From NCBI RefSeq assembly GCF_043235035.1, contig NZ_JAZAQF010000078.1:124001-188000 (forward strand): a DNA stretch of 64,000 bases. The letters are read 5' to 3'. Shown piece after piece: positions 1 through 8,356 of the stretch. The notes beneath the pieces were generated by a model. The model worked only from the letters and a program-made list of their open reading frames with translations. It searched no databases and had not been told where the DNA came from. Source of the stretch: CACIAM-69d sp001698445. GTDB taxonomy: Bacteria; Cyanobacteriota; Cyanobacteriia; CACIAM-69d. Each line of letters opens with the position of its first letter. Positions within the stretch are counted from its first letter, which is position 1. Made by a program: the position numbers and the translations under genes.

Positions 1-11
1 ACGGGCTAGCC

Positions 12-206
12 CTAATCCTGCTGGGCGTTTTTGATGGCCCCAAAGAAACTGGCGATCGTGACAGGGATGCTCAGACCCAGAATGGTTCCTGTGGTGACGG
101 TTCCTAACTCCGGTTCGCCAGACGTGAGTTCAAACACACAGCCCACCGCTGCGATCGCGGCAACGCAGGCGATCGCCAAAAATAAGCCACTCTTAGGAGT
201 CAGCAT
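12..206 (-). CDS. Small two-helix membrane protein, function unknown
   Basis: A 64-residue protein that I do not recognise. It is almost entirely hydrophobic, with two predicted transmembrane helices at about residues 8-27 (LFLAIACVAAIAAVGCVF) and 37-57, and a short polar C-terminus ending NAQQD. The first residues MLTPKSG would be the only N-terminal soluble part. It resembles the many small cyanobacterial inner-membrane proteins without a known role. No neighbour in the window suggests a function: the next gene, def, lies on the same strand about 200 bases upstream, with a repeat element in between. Reality as a gene is supported by a clean hydrophobic pattern and an ATG start, but it is short. 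Confidence 0.55.
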   Translation of the reverse strand: MLTPKSGLFLAIACVAAIAAVGCVFELTSGEPELGTVTTGTILGLSIPVTIASFFGAIKNAQQD

Positions 207-291
207 GGGTTTTGATTTGCTCCGAATCTTTGCTGAAAATTTTGGACTGAATTAGCCTGAATTGGCTCGAAATCGCTTTCTTGAAATCGCC

Positions 292-373
292 TTGCCAATA
301 CCCCCTCCAGCCTGAAGGCATGGGGGGATTCTGGCCCTAGCTCAGCAACTGAAGTTGCTCGACTAGACCACGG
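292..373 (-). repeat. Structured repeat element, copy C (most diverged)
   Basis: Read on the minus strand this matches the elements at 25346-25424 and 54125-54203: GTGGTCTAGTCGAGCAACTT, a GTTG arm, a CTAGGGCC block, then a C-rich/G-rich hairpin. Stem I is GAGCAAC-TTCA-GTTGCTG and stem II pairs a CCCCC run with a GGGGG run around GCC-TTCA-GGC. Its distal end is diverged (GGGGGTATTGGCAA instead of GGGGAGGATGTCAA). It lies between the small membrane gene and def. Confidence 0.7.
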
Positions 374-403
374 TGTGAAATCAGTTGGCGCGGCTCCTCC
401 GCA

Positions 404-967
404 TTAGCGAACAGGACGCACATCGCCATAGGCAAAGCCTTTTTCCTTGAGGGCTGTGGTCAAGGCCAGCTCGTTTTCGACCCGATCGACAAACATCACC
501 CCATTCAGATGATCCATTTCGTGCTGAATGGCGCGGGCCAAAAGTCCATCGGCCTTGAGGGTGCGCGGGCGGCCCGTTTCGTCTTTGTAGGCCACTTCAA
601 TTTGGGTGGGGCGTTCCACATCCAAATAGACTCCCGGGATGCTGAGGCAACCTTCTTGGTCGCATTCCAGGGGGCCGCCTGCGGACTTCACCACGGGGTT
701 GATCAAAATTAGGGGTTCCACATCGGCCTTGTCTGGCTCGATGTCAATCACAATAATTTGCTTGTCGATCGCCACTTGGGGAGCCGCAAGGCCAATGCCA
801 TCAGCGCTGTACATGGTTTTCAGCATGTCTTCAGCGATTTTGCGCACTTCAGCATCCACTTTGGCCACGCGCTTGGCCGGACGACGCAGCACCCGATCGC
901 CCAGGGTGTGGATTTCAAGGGGCGGATTCTTTAGCTTTTTCTTCTCAACCAATACTTTCGCGGTCAT
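404..967 (-). CDS. def: Peptide deformylase
   Basis: Removes the N-formyl group from nascent polypeptides in the cytosol using a bound metal (Fe2+ or Zn2+). The 187-residue protein carries all three family motifs: GIGLAAPQV (motif 1), EGCLSIPG with the metal-binding Cys (motif 2), and QHEMDHLNG, the HExxH motif with two His ligands and the catalytic Glu (motif 3). Length is normal. The N-terminus (about 18 residues, Lys-rich) precedes the usual HTLGDRVLRRPAK start of the fold. The ATG at 967 is the only reasonable start. It appears to be a single gene. Confidence 0.97.
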   Translation of the reverse strand: MTAKVLVEKKKLKNPPLEIHTLGDRVLRRPAKRVAKVDAEVRKIAEDMLKTMYSADGIGLAAPQVAIDKQIIVIDIEPDKADVEPLILINPVVKSAGGPLECDQEGCLSIPGVYLDVERPTQIEVAYKDETGRPRTLKADGLLARAIQHEMDHLNGVMFVDRVENELALTTALKEKGFAYGDVRPVR

Positions 968-1096
968 GGGTGGGGCGGTCTTTGGCGGTTACCTTTTTGC
1001 CTTCCCATCCTATCGAAAGATTGGATGTTTCCGTGGGCTGGTGCTCAGGGTTGCGGCTGGATCGCAATAGCACCTGATCCATACCCAAGCAGCCAC

Positions 1097-1453
1097 CTAA
1101 GCGGCGGCCGGCGGATCAAAGCGGCCGCGACCACAACAGGGTTCAATGCCCATCCGATCGAGCAGTAGCTCACTCACCGCATTGGCGATCGCAAATTCAC
1201 TGAAAAAGCTTCTGGAGAAGTCAAACCCCTGCATTTCCGTCAAAATCGCGATCGCAATGCCATCAATATCATCCTCGCCTTCCATGCGTTGACGGATATA
1301 GGCATTGGCGGCTACGCGGGCAATTTGGCTGTTCACGGCCTCGGGAATATATTCCGAGTCGAGGAGGTTTGCGAGGGACTGCTCCAGCCATTGGCGTTCG
1401 CGGTCTAAATCTTCAACGGGGGCCAAAATGACGGGCGGAACGGGTTGGGCCAT
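1097..1453 (-). CDS. Conserved hypothetical protein, helical
   Basis: A 118-residue protein of unknown function, acidic and predicted mostly helical, with a heptad-like central region (RERQWLEQSLANLLDSEY) and a C-terminal GIEPCCGRGRFDPP tail holding adjacent cysteines. The frame is open ten codons further upstream, but I chose the ATG at 1453 (MAQPVPP) because an AGGAG sits 10 bases before it. The next gene upstream on the same strand ends at 1620. I infer a cyanobacterial lineage-specific protein; nothing in the sequence indicates a reaction. Confidence 0.7.
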   Translation of the reverse strand: MAQPVPPVILAPVEDLDRERQWLEQSLANLLDSEYIPEAVNSQIARVAANAYIRQRMEGEDDIDGIAIAILTEMQGFDFSRSFFSEFAIANAVSELLLDRMGIEPCCGRGRFDPPAAA

Positions 1454-1619
1454 GCCGATCGCTCTCCTGGTGAAAGAGTCCAATGCTTCTGTAGGCCACC
1501 ATCTTAGCCAAATTGCGTTGATGGTCGATCCTGGGGGCGATCCCAGTGGTGGTCACTGCCCGATCGCCCCAGGTCGTGAGGCCGGTTTGAACCTGTGCCA
1601 TAGGCTAGGAAATGAGGAT

Positions 1620-2060
1620 CTAGGAGCGGCGGGCCGTGAACCGACTGACCAAACTGCCCAGACCTTCCCGCACTTGGTCGATCGCCCCTTGGAGTGGCCC
1701 AGGCAAAACCGATGTGGGTTGAACCGCAAGGGTAATCGGATCGTCCTTGTAGGCCTTAATCCGATAGCCATATTCCAAATTTCCCTGCTGTTTTTTCAGA
1801 CGCGGAAAAAGACGGAACGCCCCTTGGCGCAGGTCATTTTCATTGGCAAAGATGGCCTGGTTAATTTGATTACTGCGGTTCACCGCCAAGGCCCCAACCG
1901 GGTACCAGGGTTTCTGGTCTTTGACCCGCACGTAAACTTCAAATTCCGGCATTCCCTTCGATCGCATCTCATCAAGCTGACTGGCGGCGGCGGCGCGGCG
2001 ATCGTTCGATTTTGCTTTGGGTTGGGCTTTGGGCTTGCCGAATCCGGTGGGGGTTGCCAA
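1620..2060 (-). CDS. HHL1-like protein (DUF6523 family)
   Basis: A 146-residue soluble protein. The core from MPEFEVYVRVKDQKPWYPVG to about residue 105 (KDDPITLAV) matches my memory of the cyanobacterial/chloroplast HHL1-like family; in plants HHL1 is a thylakoid-associated protein linked to photosystem II repair under high light. The N-terminal 30 residues are Lys/Ala/Gln-rich and probably disordered, and the C-terminus is a helix rich in basic residues. The bacterial protein has no transmembrane helix. Start at 2060 (MATPTGFGKP) fits the low-complexity leader. Family assignment is from memory; the role in cyanobacteria is inferred. Confidence 0.75.
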   Translation of the reverse strand: MATPTGFGKPKAQPKAKSNDRRAAAASQLDEMRSKGMPEFEVYVRVKDQKPWYPVGALAVNRSNQINQAIFANENDLRQGAFRLFPRLKKQQGNLEYGYRIKAYKDDPITLAVQPTSVLPGPLQGAIDQVREGLGSLVSRFTARRS

Positions 2061-2122
2061 GGGTGGGGCCTCCAGGGGAAAACTCAGATTTGAAATGTTT
2101 TGTTACGAACCTGCCATCGAGT

Positions 2123-3313
2123 TTACCCTGCGCTGGGGGCGGGCCACACCTCGCCGAGGGGTACGGATTGCCGTGCTCCCGTGGCGGCGGGCAGGTTGCC
2201 GGGGCGATCGAGCAGTCGCCAGTAGCCCAAAACCGCAAAGGCGATCGCCTCCTTGCTGCTGGCACAGAGTCCCCATTGATCCGTGGTTTCCAGCGGGATT
2301 GATCCCAAATGCTGTTGCAAACGGGCCCAGAGGGTGCGGTTGCGACTGCCGCCCCCACAGACCAAGACCCGATCGGGCAGTTGGGGCAAGTGGTTGCGGT
2401 AACTGTCGGCAATGGAACGGGCCGTCAGTTCCGTGAGGCTGGCTAACCAATCGGCATCGGACAGGCCCAAGGCGATCGCCGCTTGACGGCTGCGGCCCAA
2501 CCAATCCGGGCCAAAGTGCTCGCGTCCTGTGGACTTGGGCGGCTCCTGACTAAAGAAGGGATCCGCCAGCCACTGGGTCACCAAGGGATCTGAAATTTGT
2601 CCTTGGGCCGCCCAGGCTCCATCGCGATCGAACGCTTGGGCCCCGTCCGTTAGATGTTGTACCGCCAAATCCACCAACACATTGCCCGGCCCCGTGTCCC
2701 AACCCCAAACGGCCCCCTCCCACGCCGTCAAATTGGCAAACCCCCGCCGAGCCGGGAGATAGGTCACATTGCCAATGCCGCCAATATTTTGCACACAACG
2801 ACATTCCTGCTCATCTCCCAACAGGTAGGCATCCACCCGAGGCACCAACGGCGCACCCTGGCCCCCCATGGCCAAGTCACCCACCCGGAAGTTACTGATG
2901 GTGGTGATGCCGCTCCAGTGGGCGATCGCGCTGCCGCGACCCAACTGCAAGCTGTAGCCCAAGGGTTGTTCATCGGCCGCTTGGGGTGGGCGATGGAACA
3001 CCGTTTGTCCGTGGGAACCAATGAAACGAATGGGTTGTGAATCCGGTTGGGCTGTTTGGATCGTTTTGGCGGCCGCCGCAAATTCCCGGGCGATCGCGTC
3101 GTCCAACTGGGCCATGGCCGCCATGGACAGGGATTCACCGGCACAAACCGCCAAAATTTGCGATCGCAAGGCCGCTGGATAGTCAAAGGTTTCGGAACGT
3201 AGCAACTTCACCTCCAAGTCCGTTTCCGTCCCCGACAGTTCCACCAATGCCGCATCGATTCCATCAACGGAGGTGCCGCTCATTAACCCGATCGCTCGCA
3301 TTCCCATGGCCAT
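2123..3313 (-). CDS. anmK: Anhydro-N-acetylmuramic acid kinase
   Basis: Phosphorylates and hydrolyses 1,6-anhydro-MurNAc released during murein turnover, giving MurNAc-6-phosphate for cell-wall recycling. The 396-residue protein has the family's N-terminal GLMSGTSVDGIDAALVEL signature, the GSHGQTVFHRPP block, NIGGIGNVTYLP, a TGPGNVLVDL substrate loop, and a VCGGGSRNRTL phosphate/nucleotide loop near residue 325. Length is typical. Several Met codons cluster at the start (MAMGM); the first is used here. It is transcribed away from the nuclease gene at 3464, so the 150-base gap holds both promoters. Confidence 0.96.
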   Translation of the reverse strand: MAMGMRAIGLMSGTSVDGIDAALVELSGTETDLEVKLLRSETFDYPAALRSQILAVCAGESLSMAAMAQLDDAIAREFAAAAKTIQTAQPDSQPIRFIGSHGQTVFHRPPQAADEQPLGYSLQLGRGSAIAHWSGITTISNFRVGDLAMGGQGAPLVPRVDAYLLGDEQECRCVQNIGGIGNVTYLPARRGFANLTAWEGAVWGWDTGPGNVLVDLAVQHLTDGAQAFDRDGAWAAQGQISDPLVTQWLADPFFSQEPPKSTGREHFGPDWLGRSRQAAIALGLSDADWLASLTELTARSIADSYRNHLPQLPDRVLVCGGGSRNRTLWARLQQHLGSIPLETTDQWGLCASSKEAIAFAVLGYWRLLDRPGNLPAATGARQSVPLGEVWPAPSAG

Positions 3314-3463
3314 TTTGGAGATCTTAAAATTGAAGCTATGCCTTAAATCTAAGCAAATCTAACCGAAATTAAGCATCAGCTCCTAATTCTTTTTACTCTA
3401 TAGATTCTGTGGTAGATTCTGCGATCAAAAATTCCCGGTTTTTCTGAAGCCCTTTGAAGCCAA

Positions 3464-4267
3464 ATGTCCTATCGACTCTCACCGGCCAAATTAACCACCT
3501 ACCAAACCTGTCCCGCTCGCTATCAATTTCGCTATGAATATAAGATTCCGACGGCGGGTTTTGGAGGCGCGGCCCTGGGGCGATCGCTCCATGGGGCACT
3601 CACGCGAATTTACCGCGATTGGGACTATAGCTATCCCCAAAAACCAGGACTCAGTTGGATTGACGCTTGCTGGACTCAGGAAACCGCTGGCCTGACGGAG
3701 CGCCAAATTGCCGAGGGCTACGATATTTTGGTGCGCTATTTCCATCACTGGATTGAACCGAGCGATCGCTTCCTTAAACCCCTGGCCACGGAGGCAAAAA
3801 TTCAAGGTCGATTACAAATCAATGACTTGGAATTTGCCCTCACGGGTCGGCTCGATCGCCTCGATTGGTTTGATTTGGATTCCCTTGAGCTAATTGAGTA
3901 CAAAACCTCACGGCAATTTGTGGAGCCAGATTTCGATCAGCTCACGATGCAAGTGGGCCTCTATGCGATCGCCATCAATCAACAATGGGAACGAGAGTTG
4001 AAATACATCAACCTCATTTTTTTGCGGCCCGGAGAATCGGTGCGAATTCCCGTCACTGAAGAACGGCTAATCGCAGCCCAGGCGGTGATTGCAGACTTGG
4101 CCCAGCGATTACGAACCGATCGCGCCTGGGAACCCAATCCCGGAACCCATTGTGATCAGTGTCATTACAAACAATATTGCCCAGCCCAAACCACCAGCCC
4201 CGAGCCAATTCCAACACCAAATCATCCCGCTTCAATTCTGCAACTGTCGCTGAATTTGAAACCTTAA
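3464..4267 (+). CDS. PD-(D/E)XK nuclease with Fe-S cysteine pattern (Cas4/AddB-like)
   Basis: A 267-residue RecB-family nuclease-fold protein. Visible core residues are Glu110, Asp131 (LTGRLDRLDW) and the ExK pair Glu145/Lys147 (LIEYKTS). One N-terminal cysteine (Cys16, in YQTCPARYQFRYEYK) plus a C-terminal CxxC-x5-C set (Cys230, 233, 239) match the split 4Fe-4S arrangement known for Cas4 and AddB-type nucleases. It is a stand-alone gene with no helicase or cas gene nearby, so a general DNA repair role is more likely than CRISPR adaptation. Its TAA stop shares the TTAA palindrome with the stop of the convergent gene. Start ATG at 3464; SYRLSPAKLTTYQTCP is a usual N-terminus for this family. 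Confidence 0.85.
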   Translation: MSYRLSPAKLTTYQTCPARYQFRYEYKIPTAGFGGAALGRSLHGALTRIYRDWDYSYPQKPGLSWIDACWTQETAGLTERQIAEGYDILVRYFHHWIEPSDRFLKPLATEAKIQGRLQINDLEFALTGRLDRLDWFDLDSLELIEYKTSRQFVEPDFDQLTMQVGLYAIAINQQWERELKYINLIFLRPGESVRIPVTEERLIAAQAVIADLAQRLRTDRAWEPNPGTHCDQCHYKQYCPAQTTSPEPIPTPNHPASILQLSLNLKP

Positions 4268-5571
4268 TGACGGGAATGTTGATGATGAGCGTGATCATGG
4301 GAATGGCCATGATGATGGCTGTGGTTGCCACCATGATCATGACTGTGATTGTCCCCATGATCATGACCGTGATCATGACCGTGATCATGGCTATGGCTTT
4401 GGTGGTGATGATGCTCGGAATCGAGGCTGGAGCGATCGAACCCGGCGAAATGAATCACAGCGCTGGTTTCTGCCAATAAATCCGTAATTAGAGGATCGAC
4501 CCAATCCGCTGCCATGGTCAAAAACTCAGGGTGATCATTCACGCAGGGTAATTGTTGATAAATCACCTCAGGATATTGACGCTGGAGCGCTAGGAAAATA
4601 TGGTCCACATCCAGCAATGTTTCATGGTTTTCGGTAGCAAACCCGATCGGGGCCATCAAAATTGCCTTGGCCCCCAGTTCAATTAAATTGCGAGCAGCCA
4701 ATTGAGCATTGGGCTGTGTCCAATCGATCATGGGCGTATCGTGATTGAGCCAGCCGATCGAAATCAAGGGATAGCGAGTGATCAGCTCCCGACGCACTGA
4801 TTCATACAGGGCTTGGCTTTCGGCAATTCCTGACACAAACCCTTTGGCTTCGTGGGGACAACCATGATTCAGCAGCACAATCCCAATTTGCGACGGCAAA
4901 AAGTGCGATCGCCAGTCCTGATCAATTTTTTCGCTCACCAACTTCGCCAGCAGTTGAATATAACTAGCCTGGTCATAAAACGATGGGAAATAGCGCATCG
5001 ATCGCACCCAATGGGTGTCGCCATCGGTTAACTGACTCAGGGCCCGGTTGACCTGCTCAATGGCAATCCCACTGGTAAAAATGGAGTCCACCACCAGTAA
5101 GGGATAAATCAGTAACTTGCTAAATCCCTGATCGCGAATTTCTGCCAAAACTTGCTCTGGCAAATGGGGACGACAAAAGTTAAACGCCTTAAACACCGAC
5201 ACTCGATCGCCCCAACGTTGCCTGAGTGCTTGCTCAATCCCCGATCGTTGGCGCTCAAAAATTGCATTGTGGGGGGAAATAAATTGACCATGTTGGTGAC
5301 TCCACTCATGCAAATCAAAGGCCGCCAATAATTTCGCCAGGGGTGGATAAACCCATTGGGGAACCGGAGCAAACTTGGCAGTCAACAGGTTCAAAGCCTG
5401 TTCGTTGTAATTGGCAAAATCCGCGTAGGATTCCACTTCGCCATAGCCCATCAGCAAAACGGCTACCCGATCGTCGCCGGGCCCGATTTCGACTTCTGAT
5501 GGGTCGATCGCGCTGATTGGGGTTGCCATCAGGGGGGATTGACCTTCAGCCTTTTGGGAAGACGCAGCCAC
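4264..5571 (-). CDS. Ferrochelatase-superfamily protein with histidine-rich tail
   Basis: A 435-residue protein resembling ferrochelatases over residues 35-390: VAVLLMGYGEVESYADFANY at the N-terminus, IYPLLVVDSIFTSG in the middle, NHGCPHEAKGF, and GFATENHETLLDVDHI, which corresponds to the ferrochelatase HxET active-site region. The last ~50 residues are a His/Asp/Gly repeat (SHDHGHDHGHDHG), a metal-binding tail of the kind seen on nickel or cobalt chaperones and some CbiX/CbiK chelatases. The ORF opens at a GTG (5571); an ATG 14 codons in (MATPISAIDP) is an equally good start. It lacks the C-terminal CAB helix of cyanobacterial HemH, so it is probably a paralogue rather than the heme enzyme. 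The metal and tetrapyrrole substrate are unknown. Confidence 0.8.
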   Translation of the reverse strand: MAASSQKAEGQSPLMATPISAIDPSEVEIGPGDDRVAVLLMGYGEVESYADFANYNEQALNLLTAKFAPVPQWVYPPLAKLLAAFDLHEWSHQHGQFISPHNAIFERQRSGIEQALRQRWGDRVSVFKAFNFCRPHLPEQVLAEIRDQGFSKLLIYPLLVVDSIFTSGIAIEQVNRALSQLTDGDTHWVRSMRYFPSFYDQASYIQLLAKLVSEKIDQDWRSHFLPSQIGIVLLNHGCPHEAKGFVSGIAESQALYESVRRELITRYPLISIGWLNHDTPMIDWTQPNAQLAARNLIELGAKAILMAPIGFATENHETLLDVDHIFLALQRQYPEVIYQQLPCVNDHPEFLTMAADWVDPLITDLLAETSAVIHFAGFDRSSLDSEHHHHQSHSHDHGHDHGHDHGDNHSHDHGGNHSHHHGHSHDHAHHQHSRH

Positions 5572-5927
5572 AGCAAATGCCTCGTGGGGGGATTCATTTC
5601 TATTATGAAAGCGGAATCAGATTTCAGTTGGTCAATCGGAACCAGTTGAGGGAAATTCTTGAAAAGAAGACAAGTTTCTTTGGAGATCTTGAGCAGAGTC
5701 CTTCGCTTTTTGTAATGCTTAGTCATTAAACGCAAACATTAATGGAAAATTAAGTAACAATCTCAATGAAAAATTCAAATAAGTATGCAAACGCTTGGAG
5801 CGCTGGCAATCGTTGCAATGGGATAGATCAAGCCCCTGATTTTCAACTCCATGACCCTCAAAATGATGCTCCAGTGACTTGCGAGGCTCAAGTGCCAGGA
5901 CATCAGCCCCAGCGCACCCAGGCCGCC

Positions 5928-6467
5928 ATGCCAATTTGTTGCATTTGTCCCGGCTTTGCGGATCGATCGGCAACGGAACAGTTTTTAGCAGCCACCTGGA
6001 AACCCGCCTGGCCCCAGCCCTTGGTGATTTGGGACGCTACCTATCAGGGCGATCGGGTGCTGGAGGCGCTGCGGGCGATCGATCCCCAACGGGCGATCGG
6101 GCTAATTGGCTTCAGCGCGGGTGTGGTGGCAGCCTTGGGAGCCGCTCAGGCTTGGCAGCGACGCGGTGGGCGAGTGCGGGCGGTGTTTGCCTGGGATGGT
6201 TGGGGGGTGGCGCTGCCGGAGGGACTACCAATTTATCGGTTCAGCCACGATCAATGGACGCACCGCAGTTCCGCTTGGTTGGGGCCCGGGCGGGCGCAGT
6301 TTTGGGCTGATCCACCCTTGTCCCATCAGGCTTTTTGGCGATCGCCCGATCGCGCCTGGGGGTGGTGGTCTGTGCCCGATCGGGCCCCCAGCCGCACGAC
6401 GGCCGCCGCCATGCTGCAAACCTATCTCCAAGGTTGGTATGGTCTGGGCGAGGATGGCACAGCTTAA
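5928..6467 (+). CDS. Alpha/beta-hydrolase-like protein
   Basis: A 179-residue protein with a nucleophile-elbow motif GFSAG (GLIGFSAGVVAALGAA) after a strand, and an N-terminal ICCICPGFAD that fits the first strand and oxyanion loop of a small alpha/beta hydrolase. Trp and Arg are frequent in the C-terminal half. The frame is open upstream to an ATG at 5766, but those 54 extra residues are low-complexity with a different base composition, so I prefer the ATG at 5928. The acid and His of a triad cannot be assigned with certainty; candidates are the Asp in WDGWGVALP and a C-terminal His. Substrate unknown. Confidence 0.65.
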   Translation: MPICCICPGFADRSATEQFLAATWKPAWPQPLVIWDATYQGDRVLEALRAIDPQRAIGLIGFSAGVVAALGAAQAWQRRGGRVRAVFAWDGWGVALPEGLPIYRFSHDQWTHRSSAWLGPGRAQFWADPPLSHQAFWRSPDRAWGWWSVPDRAPSRTTAAAMLQTYLQGWYGLGEDGTA

Positions 6468-6517
6468 GGGATCAATTCCTTGTGAGGCTTGAAACGACTA
6501 AGGCAGTCAGCCAATGG

Positions 6518-7552
6518 CTAGGAGTTGAGGCACGGACGATTTACTACGTCTCGGATGCGTTCCCGTTGATTGGGGCGATCGAACTGTTCCTGGAGCTTCA
6601 GCCAGCTTTCCCAGGCCCGATCGCGCTGTTGTTCCAGCAAGCCAGCCCAAACGGGCGCATCGGTGGCCCACTGAATCCCGATCGTTTTCACCAAAAAGTT
6701 TTCCAGCACCGCGATATCCTGCAAATCGCCCAACACGGTTTGGATATCACCAATCGTGCCGAGCAATTGTTCGTAATCACTGCCATAGAAATCGGTAAAA
6801 AGGGCCATTTGATAGCGCACCCGCTTGGCCACCTTGCGCAGGTCATGGATCACCGCCCACTCCAACAACGAAAGATCCGTGACCGATCGCCCTTCGGTTT
6901 GCACCAACCAGCCGGGATGCATTAACCAGTGGGACAAAATGGGCAACAGCAAATCGGGAACCACCACCACGGCGGGCCAATCGGCGGCGGGTCGCAAGCG
7001 CGGTTGGGCAATCCAACGATCGAGGGCCGTGTTGATGGCGGGCCATTCGCGTTTTTGCAGGGTTTTGCTGACGCGACCGAAGGCTTTTTGGCGTTGGCCG
7101 GCCAACTCTTCGCGAACCGTTTGCAAAAGGGGCTGCTCTTCCGGGGGCAGGTTTTGCAGGTAGCGATCGCGCAAGGCTTCGTCCATTACGTCCAAATCGC
7201 GCAGTTCCCCCAAAATTCTGGCCACTTGCCCCACGGCCCGCTCGCTGGCCCGTTTGGGCAGGTCAATGGCCACGGCAAAACCCACAATGGCCGATCGCAG
7301 CCGTCGCAGGGCCACGCGCATTTGGTGTAGTTCTTCGGGATCCTGGTCTTTGAGGACGGCGGCCTCGTGGCGACCGGCCTTAGCCCAATGCTTTTCGATC
7401 GCAGCTTGGGCCGTGGCCCCGAGGCTGCGGGAGTTGGGGTCGGCGGGCGAGTTTAGGGGCTGATCGGGCTGATCGCCGGCCACCCGATCGCGATCGCCAG
7501 CAGAGCCGCCAGCAGGGTTTGCAGACCGTTCACGACTTCGTTTGTTAACCAT
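6518..7552 (-). CDS. CHAD domain protein (polyphosphate-associated)
   Basis: A ~344-residue protein dominated by a CHAD domain, an alpha-helical domain with conserved His and Lys/Arg that binds inorganic polyphosphate. The signature is LHQMRVALRRLRSAI with the conserved His before it; a second helical repeat contains VIHDLRKVAKRVRYQM. The ATG at 7552 (MVNKRSRE) lies 100 bases inside the upstream DUF92 gene; a GTG at 7483 (VAGDQPDQP) would reduce the overlap to 31 bases. Either way the two genes overlap and should be translationally coupled. There is no CYTH triphosphatase domain fused here. Localisation to polyphosphate granules is inferred from the family. Confidence 0.9.
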   Translation of the reverse strand: MVNKRSRERSANPAGGSAGDRDRVAGDQPDQPLNSPADPNSRSLGATAQAAIEKHWAKAGRHEAAVLKDQDPEELHQMRVALRRLRSAIVGFAVAIDLPKRASERAVGQVARILGELRDLDVMDEALRDRYLQNLPPEEQPLLQTVREELAGQRQKAFGRVSKTLQKREWPAINTALDRWIAQPRLRPAADWPAVVVVPDLLLPILSHWLMHPGWLVQTEGRSVTDLSLLEWAVIHDLRKVAKRVRYQMALFTDFYGSDYEQLLGTIGDIQTVLGDLQDIAVLENFLVKTIGIQWATDAPVWAGLLEQQRDRAWESWLKLQEQFDRPNQRERIRDVVNRPCLNS

Positions 7553-8265
7553 GGCTGCTGCTCCTGCCAAGTCGCGCCCACAATACTTTCCACTGTTGTA
7601 GCCAGGAATGCGGCGATCGCGCATCCCAAAATTCCGAAGGGAGAAATTAAGCCTGCACCCCAGGCCACAAGGGCTTGGGCGATCGAGGCGGCAAAACCGG
7701 CCAGGGTTCCTTCCAGGCTGACGGCTCCTTCGGTTCCCGGCGGCACAGGCTGGAAGGAAATCACTGAAAAGGTGCGCCGGCCATAGGCTTTGCCAATTTC
7801 ACTGGCGCAGGTGTCGGAGAGTTTGGCGCTGAAGCTAGCGGCATAGGCCAAACTGAGAAGGGGGATCCAGGTTTGGGTGATCGCCTGGTCAGCGGCTAAG
7901 GACAACAGCCCGATCGCCCCGGCACAGAGGGCCCCACCAAGGGCCGATCCCCAAACGTTTTCCGGGCCCCTTGCGCCCGATCGTTTCTCGGCAATGCCAG
8001 CGGCTTCCTTGCGGGCCAAACCCACCCGAGTGACGGCCGACCCCGCCAAAAAGTAGAACCCCACCACGGCATAGCCTGGCCAGCCCATGCAACCCCACAC
8101 CAGCACACCCAAAATCCAAGCATGGACAATGCCGGCCGGCGTGAGCAGTTTTTTGGGGGCGATCGCCACTAGGGTGAGCAGCAGCGTGTTCAGCACCGCG
8201 GCCGTGAGCCAAGGGTGTTGGGTCGCTTGCTGGGTAATGGGCGTTGCGATCGCGCTGAAATCCAC
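7453..8265 (-). CDS. DUF92/TIGR00297 membrane protein, phytyl-phosphate kinase (VTE6) homologue
   Basis: A 270-residue polytopic membrane protein with six or seven hydrophobic segments. Conserved blocks KLSDTCASEIGKAYGRRTF and VPPGTEGAVSLEGTLAG identify the DUF92 family, whose plant and cyanobacterial members (VTE6) phosphorylate phytyl phosphate to phytyl diphosphate, recycling phytol from chlorophyll breakdown into tocopherol or phylloquinone. The start is a GTG at 8265 (MDFSAIATP), supported by AAGGAAAAG about 7 bases upstream. Its 3' end overlaps the start of the CHAD gene, an unusual partner. Functional assignment comes from family knowledge; membrane topology is read from the sequence. 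Confidence 0.88.
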   Translation of the reverse strand: MDFSAIATPITQQATQHPWLTAAVLNTLLLTLVAIAPKKLLTPAGIVHAWILGVLVWGCMGWPGYAVVGFYFLAGSAVTRVGLARKEAAGIAEKRSGARGPENVWGSALGGALCAGAIGLLSLAADQAITQTWIPLLSLAYAASFSAKLSDTCASEIGKAYGRRTFSVISFQPVPPGTEGAVSLEGTLAGFAASIAQALVAWGAGLISPFGILGCAIAAFLATTVESIVGATWQEQQPWLTNEVVNGLQTLLAALLAIAIGWPAISPISP

Positions 8266-8356
8266 GGCAGTCTTTTCCTTCAGACCTCTCCTGCCATGCT
8301 ATCAGGTGGATGGTGGTTCCCTCTGGCTCTAACGATTTCTCTAAACCGTTCTCATC

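Noticed and set aside
1305..2093. A 262-codon plus-strand ORF across two minus-strand genes
   Set aside because: It covers the 118-residue gene, the gap and the HHL1-like gene in reverse; the HHL1-like frame is clearly the real one.
3464..4267. Cas4 as a part of a CRISPR system considered
   Set aside because: No repeats with spacers and no other cas gene anywhere in the window.
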